A DNA stretch of 64,000 bases, from contig JAFXJT010000031.1 of the NCBI GenBank assembly GCA_017532085.1, forward strand, positions 43,974 to 107,973. The letters run 5' to 3'. A program made the translations under genes and the position numbers. Below, one piece after another: positions 55,357-61,531 of the stretch (positions are counted from its first letter, which is position 1; each line of letters opens with the position of its first letter). The notes under the pieces were generated by a model. It saw only the letters and a list, made by a program, of their open reading frames with translations, was not told where the DNA came from and did no database searches. This stretch comes from Oscillospiraceae bacterium. GTDB lineage: Bacteria > Bacillota > Clostridia > Oscillospirales > Ruminococcaceae.

Positions 55357-56827
55357 GCTGCCGCACCTCCTCTACCGTAAAATTGCCTTGGGAAAGCCGG
55401 CGGAATCCAATTCTTGTGATCACATCCCGCATCGCACGCAGCGAAAAGGGAACGGCGGGTGCTGTGATCGGGAAACCGAATACTTCCGTAGCGCAGAGGT
55501 TATATATCACTGCAGCACCCAGCAAGCCGATTCCGCCAAGACCCAGCACGGCTCCCGTGATCACGAAAGCGAGCCGCAGCAGTGTGATCTGCTGATGAAG
55601 TTCCGGAATCACGAATCCGGCAGTCACGGCCAGTGCTGCAACAGTGAGCAGTGGTGTACTGATGAATCCCGAACTGACAGCAGCATCTCCGATGATCAAA
55701 CCGCCGACGATACTGACAGCGCCGCCAACTGCCTTGGGCAGCCGCAATCCCGCTTCTCGAATAATCTCATACATGAGCAGAACCCCCAAGGTTTCCGCTA
55801 ACAGAGAAAAGGGTGCACTTTGTTCGGATTCTGCCAGCAGGGAAAGCAATGTCTGATCCAACAGATAAGGATGCCATACGGCAATGGCAAGATAGAATGC
55901 GGGCAGAAGAATCGACAGCAGGAAAGCAGTATATTTCAGCAGGCGGATCAGTGTGGCATATGCGGGCTTCCCGTTATAATCGTCGATGGTCTGAAAGGGT
56001 TCGCAGAATAGCTGCGGTATGATCAGGGCAAAGGGTGTGTTGTCAATCAAAACCGCCACACGTCCCTCCAGCATTTTGGCGCAGACTGCATCAGGGCGTT
56101 CGGATATGCCTGTGCCGTGAAACAGTCGGCTGCTTTTTTGCTCCAGATAAGGACGCAGATAACCGCTTGCCATGACGGTTTCAATGGGAGCATGCTCCAA
56201 TGTGTGCTGAATGCGGTCGATCAAATCCTGCGGCACACGATCCCGCAGATAGCATAAACACAGATCGGTACGGGAAACCGATCCGCAGACGATCAGCTTT
56301 TGTACATACAGCGGCGATTTCATTCGACGGCGCAGCAGAGACATATTGGAACGGATGGTTTCGGTAAATGCATCCTTTGCACCATATAGGTTGACTGCAT
56401 CGGAGGGCTCGCTGACGCTGCGCCGGTCATAGCCCTGTACGCCGAATGCATAGGCGAAGGATGCGCCTTGTACAATCAGTACGGCAAAGCCGGAGTTGAG
56501 CGTGCGAAACAGATCTGCATAATTCTCAATGCGGATCCGATCGGTCGAGAGCAAATAATATTGCTGCAAATAGGCCAGCAAAGCAGGTCCATCCGAGAAT
56601 TGTTCCTTGATTGCGGCAAGAGGCCAGAAAATCAGATTGGTAATAATACTGGTAGCAATCATACCCTCGCAGTTCAGCAGTACGCAGGAAATTCCGCCTA
56701 CTGTAATGGGATTGACCATCAGATCGGAGGAGCCTTCTTCCAATGCGCGGATATGTGCCAGATTCTCTTCCAGATTCGGACGGATCGGATCCTCAGACAA
56801 AAAAGCAAGGTGTTCAGTTGTGGTCAT
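55343..56827 (-). CDS. gerA: GerA-family spore germination protein
   Basis: GerA subunits form the oligomeric channel part of germinant receptors. The 494-residue product has the large N-terminal soluble domain, the hallmark region KMLEGRVAVLIDNTPFALIIPQLF, and about five membrane segments with LPAFYLAIAVWHPYLL, ETLGVLLMYEIIREAGLRLPK and GGLIIGDAAVSSGFIS. The length is typical. The ATG at 56827 is preferred; an in-frame TTG at 56839 is too close to the AGGAGG. It is the first gene of the gerABC operon with a sigma-G-like promoter upstream. Confidence 0.95.
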   Translation of the reverse strand: MTTTEHLAFLSEDPIRPNLEENLAHIRALEEGSSDLMVNPITVGGISCVLLNCEGMIATSIITNLIFWPLAAIKEQFSDGPALLAYLQQYYLLSTDRIRIENYADLFRTLNSGFAVLIVQGASFAYAFGVQGYDRRSVSEPSDAVNLYGAKDAFTETIRSNMSLLRRRMKSPLYVQKLIVCGSVSRTDLCLCYLRDRVPQDLIDRIQHTLEHAPIETVMASGYLRPYLEQKSSRLFHGTGISERPDAVCAKMLEGRVAVLIDNTPFALIIPQLFCEPFQTIDDYNGKPAYATLIRLLKYTAFLLSILLPAFYLAIAVWHPYLLDQTLLSLLAESEQSAPFSLLAETLGVLLMYEIIREAGLRLPKAVGGAVSIVGGLIIGDAAVSSGFISTPLLTVAALAVTAGFVIPELHQQITLLRLAFVITGAVLGLGGIGLLGAAVIYNLCATEVFGFPITAPAVPFSLRAMRDVITRIGFRRLSQGNFTVEEVRQHDKS

Positions 56828-56862
56828 GTCATACAACACCTCCTGAGAAAGCTTGTTTTTGG

Positions 56863-56891
56863 TAGTATGGCATGAATCTTGAAAAACATAC
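56863..56891 (-). promoter_or_regulatory. Sigma-G-like promoter of gerABC
   Basis: On the minus strand GTATG (56887-56891), 17 bases, CATACTA (56863-56869). These match the Bacillus sigma-G pattern (GHATR and CATXHTA) fully. No equally good sigma-A element lies before gerA. Confidence 0.6.
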
Positions 56892-56912
56892 CGTATATTA
56901 TCAAAAAAGACG

Positions 56913-56941
56913 TTGCGTTTTTGCTGTGAATATGGTATACT
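56913..56941 (+). promoter_or_regulatory. Promoter of the CapA-family gene
   Basis: TTGCGT (56913-56918), a 17-bp spacer, TATACT (56936-56941), diverging from the gerABC promoter. Confidence 0.65.
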
Positions 56942-57007
56942 AAAAAAGCTCTCAAAAAGGGTGAGATAGAAATGTGAATGCTACAGCACAATCAGAAAGG
57001 GAAGTTT

Positions 57008-58261
57008 ATGAAACGTAATCAAAAATGGCTGCTGCTTTGCTTGACGGCTTTGTTTTCCATCCATTGCACAGGCTGCGGTCTGATAGAGGATATTGATCCT
57101 AACCAAACGGGGAGTTCCGGTTTGTCTACGATGCCTACCGCATCGACTACCACTACAACAACCACCACAACCGCACCACCGCCTCCTCCGGTGAATCCCA
57201 AGGTACATATGCTGGCTGTGGGCGATAATCTGGTGCAGACCGCTGTGTATCGTTCTGCCCAGAAATGGTCTGCCGATGGTACATATGATTTTACCAAGAC
57301 CTATGAAAATGTGGCGCCGATCATTCAAGCTGCCGATGTGGCGATCATCAATCAGGAAACTTTGATCTGCGGCGGCGATTATGAAATCAGCGGTTCCAAT
57401 TTGAATTTCAATTCTCCCGTGGAGCTGGGAGATGAAATGGTTGAGATCGGATTTGATATCTTTACGCTTGCCAATAACCATCTGCTGGATAAGCGCATTG
57501 ATGGTCTGCTTTCTTCGCTCGATTACTGGGATGCCATGTCTGCCAAGCATCCGATCCTTGCAGTCGGCGTGTATCGGGATACAGCCGATCAAAATGAGAT
57601 CCGCGTGCAGGAGGTAAATGGCATGAAAATTGCTTACCTTGCCTATACCGAGCATCTCAACGGATATTCGGTTCCTGCATCTTCCACCGTAAAGATCGGC
57701 AGCACCGCTGATCTGAATCTGATTGAACGCCAGATTAAGGCGGCCAACCAGATTGCGGATGCCGTGGTGGTATCGGCACACTGGGGCAATGAGGATACCC
57801 ATATTGTTGCCGATCGTGTGAAAACACTGGCCAATCAGATGATCGGCTGGGGCGCTGATGTGATTTTAGGCGGTCACTCCCATACCGCACAGACCATGGA
57901 ATATATTGATCGTGCCGATGGTACCCGCGGCTTTGTGTTCTATTCATTGGGCAATTTCGTTTCTGCACAGACCGATAACTTTAATATGATAGGCGAAATC
58001 GGCGAGTTTGATCTGACGCTGGATCTCGCAACCGGTGAGCTGTTGGTTGAGAATGTGCAGTGCACTCCTGTGATTACCCATTATGAGGACGCAAAGCTGA
58101 GCAATCTGCGCTTGTATCCATATTCGATGTATACTGCAGAGCTGGCAAATGGTCACGGCTTGCCCTATGCGCCGCTGGGAACCGCAAAATCTTTCAATAT
58201 GGGTGTCGTTGATGCGATTATCGAGGCGAATATTCCGGAGGAGTTTAGAAACCTGAATTAA
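57008..58261 (+). CDS. CapA-family lipoprotein (metallophosphoesterase fold)
   Basis: CapA-type proteins were first linked to poly-gamma-glutamate capsules but are widespread and often of unknown role. The 417-residue product has a lipoprotein signal peptide ending in a CTGC lipobox, a Thr/Pro linker, and a catalytic-like domain with MLAVGDNLVQT, INQETLICGG, FTLANNHLLDKRIDGL, VSAHWGNEDT, GADVILGGHSH and FYSLGNFV, which together mark the family's metal site. The ATG at 57008 follows AAAGGGA. No pgs or cap biosynthesis genes accompany it. It precedes the scaffoldin cluster but has its own promoter. Confidence 0.88.
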   Translation: MKRNQKWLLLCLTALFSIHCTGCGLIEDIDPNQTGSSGLSTMPTASTTTTTTTTTAPPPPPVNPKVHMLAVGDNLVQTAVYRSAQKWSADGTYDFTKTYENVAPIIQAADVAIINQETLICGGDYEISGSNLNFNSPVELGDEMVEIGFDIFTLANNHLLDKRIDGLLSSLDYWDAMSAKHPILAVGVYRDTADQNEIRVQEVNGMKIAYLAYTEHLNGYSVPASSTVKIGSTADLNLIERQIKAANQIADAVVVSAHWGNEDTHIVADRVKTLANQMIGWGADVILGGHSHTAQTMEYIDRADGTRGFVFYSLGNFVSAQTDNFNMIGEIGEFDLTLDLATGELLVENVQCTPVITHYEDAKLSNLRLYPYSMYTAELANGHGLPYAPLGTAKSFNMGVVDAIIEANIPEEFRNLN

Positions 58262-58310
58262 AAGCACATTTTTGGAATTGTAACATTTTTGTGAATCGTA
58301 TCGGCAGCCT

Positions 58311-58339
58311 TGACACGGAAAAAGGGATACGATATAATT
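58311..58339 (+). promoter_or_regulatory. Upstream promoter of the scaffoldin cluster
   Basis: Full-consensus TTGACA (58311-58316), a 17-bp spacer, TATAAT (58334-58339), 440 bases before the first scaffoldin gene. Confidence 0.8.
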
Positions 58340-58379
58340 AATTTATCTCTTTGTGAATAAATGGTGAATGACCCGGAAA

Positions 58380-58770
58380 AGGATGCCAAGAAAAACCGGG
58401 AGTGGTTTTTGTAATATTGAACAATTTCGGCGTGTTGAATTTATCAACATTTACAAAAAAGCTATCAAGCTCTTGACTTTGAGCGCCTCTGTCATTATAA
58501 TGGTAGTGGGCCAAAGTATGCGGGTAAGTATACCCTTTTGACAATTTGATCGGTTTTATCGGACAGATAAAATCGGAAAATCTTTGCCGAAAGGCGGCAA
58601 AATGATGCGCACGGTGATGCTGCCGGCTGCATCGGAATCCGAGAGAAAATACATAGTTTTCAGTGGACACGAACGAAAAGAATGCTCTCGGTATTACTTT
58701 TGTATATATGAAAAGGGCTTCATCAGCGGAATCCCTTGGAGTATATAAATTCAAATCATGAAAGAAGGAG
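58380..58770 (+). promoter_or_regulatory. Long structured leader of the scaffoldin cluster
   Basis: No gene is supported between 58262 and 58777. Candidate hairpins include AAAAACC/GGTTTTT (58393-58411), CGGTTTTATC/GATAAAATCG (about 58550-58577), TTTGCCG/CGGCAAA (58583-58602) and GATGC/GCATC (about 58605-58635). The elements match no riboswitch class that I can name. Both promoters at 58311 and 58473 feed into this leader. Confidence 0.45.
58473..58501 (+). promoter_or_regulatory. Second promoter of the scaffoldin cluster
   Basis: TTGACT (58473-58478), a 17-bp spacer, TATAAT (58496-58501). Transcripts from here would have a leader of about 270 nt before scaC. Confidence 0.8.
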
Positions 58771-58777
58771 GAAAAGA

Positions 58778-59617
58778 ATGAAGGCGCAGAAGGCGGTCGC
58801 CTGCTTACTGACAGGTTTGCTGGCGGCAGTGCCGGTGAGGATTTTTTGGCCGGAAACGGCTGCGGCGGATGAGACGGAAATTGTTACTGTTTCCATTAGC
58901 AGGGAGATAGCGGCAGCGGACGGAACATTTACTGCAACGGTTTTTCTGGACGAGTTACCCGCATCGGGACTGTGCGCAGTGGATTTTGCAGTGGCATACG
59001 ATCCGACTGTTCTGAGCATCAGTGATGTGGAATTGCTATACGACACGGGCGCGGACGACGCAGAAGCGGCGGTGAATCCGGATCTGGCCGGCACAGTCTT
59101 TACATGGGAAGATGTGGATGGCGAGGTACGAATCCGTTGGGCAACTGCATTGAAGAATGCCGACTACTGGCTTCGCGAGGAACGTGCGTTTTTCACGATC
59201 AGCGGTCAGGTCAGCGCAGAAGCGCTGCCAATCAGCCGATGTGATTTGCGCTTGGTACCGGCAAGCAGAGAGACTCATGATGGGTCCGGTGTGATAAACA
59301 CACTTATTGTCGCAGGCTATGTTGACGCGGATGGCAATTCTTACAATTGTGAAACTTGGCTGAATGATGGCGTGGTGTGGAAACCAAAGGACGAAACCGG
59401 CGTTACGATTGCCGGCGATGTGGATTTGGATGGAGCCGTCACCATCAGTGATGCCATACAGCTTCACAAGCTGGTGGCAGAAGAATGTACCTTAGGCGCC
59501 GCAGCGTACGCAAACGCAGACTGTGAGTCCGATGGTATATTGACGATTGCCGATGTAACGCTGATACTTCAATATCTGGACGGACAGATCGAAGGCACGG
59601 CACTCGGTATACAATAA
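58778..59617 (+). CDS. scaC: Adaptor scaffoldin with one cohesin and a dockerin (ScaC-like)
   Basis: An adaptor that can plug into a larger scaffoldin through its dockerin while offering its own cohesin to another partner. The 279-residue product has a signal peptide (about 1-30), one cohesin (about 33-182; CAVDFAVAYDPTVLSISDV) and a C-terminal dockerin (about 211-272) with two Ca-binding repeats, GDVDLDGAVTISDAIQL and ADCESDGILTIADVTLIL. There is no Thr linker. The ATG at 58778 follows AAGGAGG. The position just before the scaA-like gene is the same as in R. flavefaciens sca clusters, which is the reason for the symbol. Confidence 0.85.
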   Translation: MKAQKAVACLLTGLLAAVPVRIFWPETAAADETEIVTVSISREIAAADGTFTATVFLDELPASGLCAVDFAVAYDPTVLSISDVELLYDTGADDAEAAVNPDLAGTVFTWEDVDGEVRIRWATALKNADYWLREERAFFTISGQVSAEALPISRCDLRLVPASRETHDGSGVINTLIVAGYVDADGNSYNCETWLNDGVVWKPKDETGVTIAGDVDLDGAVTISDAIQLHKLVAEECTLGAAAYANADCESDGILTIADVTLILQYLDGQIEGTALGIQ

Positions 59618-59803
59618 GACTCAGACACGGCGACTCCGCATTCGATAACCGTAAAGTTGTCGCGTGCAGGTATGAATTCCGTGATATGCGGCCGAAAGGC
59701 GCGTATCCACTGTAAGTCATTCACGAACCGGCACCGGCGGCACTACCGCTAGGAGAATGCCGGCGGAAAGCCGTAATCCCCAACCCCAATACACTTAAAT
59801 TTA

Positions 59804-59824
59804 TGTTTCAGAAGGGCTGAAACA
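59804..59824 (+). promoter_or_regulatory. Hairpin directly upstream of the scaA ribosome site
   Basis: An 8-bp perfect stem TGTTTCAG/CTGAAACA with a 5-nt loop, followed at once by AGAAAGGAACAA and the start codon. There is no T run. A similar stem with the same following motif precedes scaB. Confidence 0.6.
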
Positions 59825-59841
59825 GAAAGGAACAAGTTGTT

Positions 59842-61440
59842 ATGAGAAAGTTTATCTCTGCTGTCACTTCTCTCGCTATTACAGCGACCGCTTTGACTGG
59901 CACAATGATGTTTGGCGCATCTGCTGCTGACACCACAATTCTGGAATTCCGTTCCGGCGATTCCAATTCTGTAACCGTTGCTTCTGCTGACGTAGCTGCC
60001 GGCGAAGTTAAGGTTCCTGTTAAGCTGTATGTTCCCCAGAGCACTGGTGTGAATGTTCTCTCTCTGAAGATGGCTATCAACGGCGACGAGACTGTTGGCC
60101 AGTACGAAGAGCACCTCTTCGGCAACTATGGCATTAAGATTGCCAACAATAAATTCTCTGATCCTAACTGCTTCGATGGCGGTACTCTGAACGATGGCGC
60201 CAGCGCAGGTTATGCTGATTGGGTTGGCCCGATCTTCACTGCACAATACTACAATATCAACTTTACTCACAATGATGCTGTTCAGGAAAACATCAACCTC
60301 GATGCTTTTGCTCCTTACGAAGCAGACGGCGAGAGCGGCGTGTTTACTTGGGACGAGTCCGTTTCTTGGGCATACAAGTATGCATTTGCTGAGTTCGATC
60401 TCGTTCTGCCTAAGGGCCTGGCAGACGGCGAATATGTTCTCGACATTTTCAAGGGTGACTATGTAAACGCTGTTTCCATCGGTTCCGGTAAGCTGGAGTA
60501 TGGTTCTACTAAGGTTTCCGGCATCGACGGCAATGTTGATTATATCACTCGTCCGCTGACGATCACTGTTGGTGATGGTCAGACTCAGAACACCACTTCT
60601 TCTTCCACCACTACTTCCACTACTCCTAAGCAGGATGATCCGCCCGCAGGCGACGGCATCGTTTACAAGTTCAACACTGTTGAGGTTGAGCCCGGCGCAG
60701 AGGCAACTATCGAGCTGACTGTTTCCGGCGACACCGGCACTGCTGGTATGACCCTGTACTTCGCATATGATGAGAACCTGGAGTTCGGAAAGAGAACTGC
60801 AGGTACCGCATATCGTACCGGTGTTACCTTCAACGAGAAGATCGGTACTGTTGATGGCTCTCACGTTATGGCATATGCATGGGGCCTGAAGGACAATCTG
60901 ACCGCTGCTGACGGCGCTGTTGTTTCTAAGTTCACCTTCACCGCTCCCACTGAGCCCGGCACTTACAAGATCGGTCTGTGCACCAACCTGGATCCCATCG
61001 CTGACGAGAACGGTCTGTACAACAGCGTTATCGACAAAGATGGTAAGGAACTGGAATTCTCCGTTGTTGCTGGTGCTGTTGTAGTTAAGGATGCAGATGA
61101 GACCACTACCACTACCTCCACCACTTCTACTACTTCTACCACCTCCACTACTTCCACCACTTCTACCACCTCCACTACTTCCACCACTACCACTACTTCT
61201 ACCACTCCTATCGTTGGCGACGACGACATCCTCTGGGGCGACGTTGACTGCGATAAGGACGTTGATATCGCTGACGTTGTTAAGCTGAACAAGTTCAATG
61301 CCGGTAACACCGATGTTTCCGAGCAGGGCCAGAAGAACGCTGACTGCGCATTCGATGGCAAGCTGGATGCTAAGGACGCTCTGGCAATCAAGCAGTATCT
61401 GGCACATCTGATTAAGTACGAGGAGCTGGGCGACCAGTAA
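59842..61440 (+). CDS. scaA: Scaffoldin with two cohesin-type modules and a dockerin (ScaA-like)
   Basis: The 532-residue product has a signal peptide (about 1-28), a first beta-rich module (about 30-245) that looks like a divergent, enlarged cohesin with an insertion rich in aromatic residues, a short Thr/Ser linker, a clear cohesin (about 272-416; EPGAEATIELTVSGDTGTAG), a Ser/Thr linker of STT repeats, and a dockerin (about 468-525; GDVDCDKDVDIADVVKLNKF). In R. flavefaciens the ScaA dockerin binds ScaB cohesins and ScaA cohesins bind enzymes. Codon use is as strongly biased as in the oxidoreductase gene, indicating high expression. Start at 59842 follows AAAGGA. Confidence 0.9.
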   Translation: MRKFISAVTSLAITATALTGTMMFGASAADTTILEFRSGDSNSVTVASADVAAGEVKVPVKLYVPQSTGVNVLSLKMAINGDETVGQYEEHLFGNYGIKIANNKFSDPNCFDGGTLNDGASAGYADWVGPIFTAQYYNINFTHNDAVQENINLDAFAPYEADGESGVFTWDESVSWAYKYAFAEFDLVLPKGLADGEYVLDIFKGDYVNAVSIGSGKLEYGSTKVSGIDGNVDYITRPLTITVGDGQTQNTTSSSTTTSTTPKQDDPPAGDGIVYKFNTVEVEPGAEATIELTVSGDTGTAGMTLYFAYDENLEFGKRTAGTAYRTGVTFNEKIGTVDGSHVMAYAWGLKDNLTAADGAVVSKFTFTAPTEPGTYKIGLCTNLDPIADENGLYNSVIDKDGKELEFSVVAGAVVVKDADETTTTTSTTSTTSTTSTTSTTSTTSTTSTTTTTSTTPIVGDDDILWGDVDCDKDVDIADVVKLNKFNAGNTDVSEQGQKNADCAFDGKLDAKDALAIKQYLAHLIKYEELGDQ

Positions 61441-61486
61441 TCGTTACCACCATATCCGTTATTCTACTGAGCGAAGATGAAAGTTG

Positions 61487-61513
61487 TGAGTGCGCAGAAT
61501 ATCTGCGCACTCA
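61487..61513 (+). promoter_or_regulatory. Hairpin directly upstream of the scaB ribosome site
   Basis: An 11-bp perfect stem TGAGTGCGCAG/CTGCGCACTCA with loop AATAT, followed by TAACAGAAAGGGAACAAA and the ATG. No T run, so a terminator is unlikely. It parallels the scaA hairpin. Confidence 0.65.
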
Positions 61514-61531
61514 TAACAGAAAGGGAACAAA

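Noticed and set aside
58540-58640. A cyclic-di-GMP-I (GEMM) riboswitch in the scaffoldin leader
   Set aside because: Fragments such as a GAAAGG loop and GC-rich stems are present, but the conserved GEMM core and tetraloop-receptor layout could not be placed.
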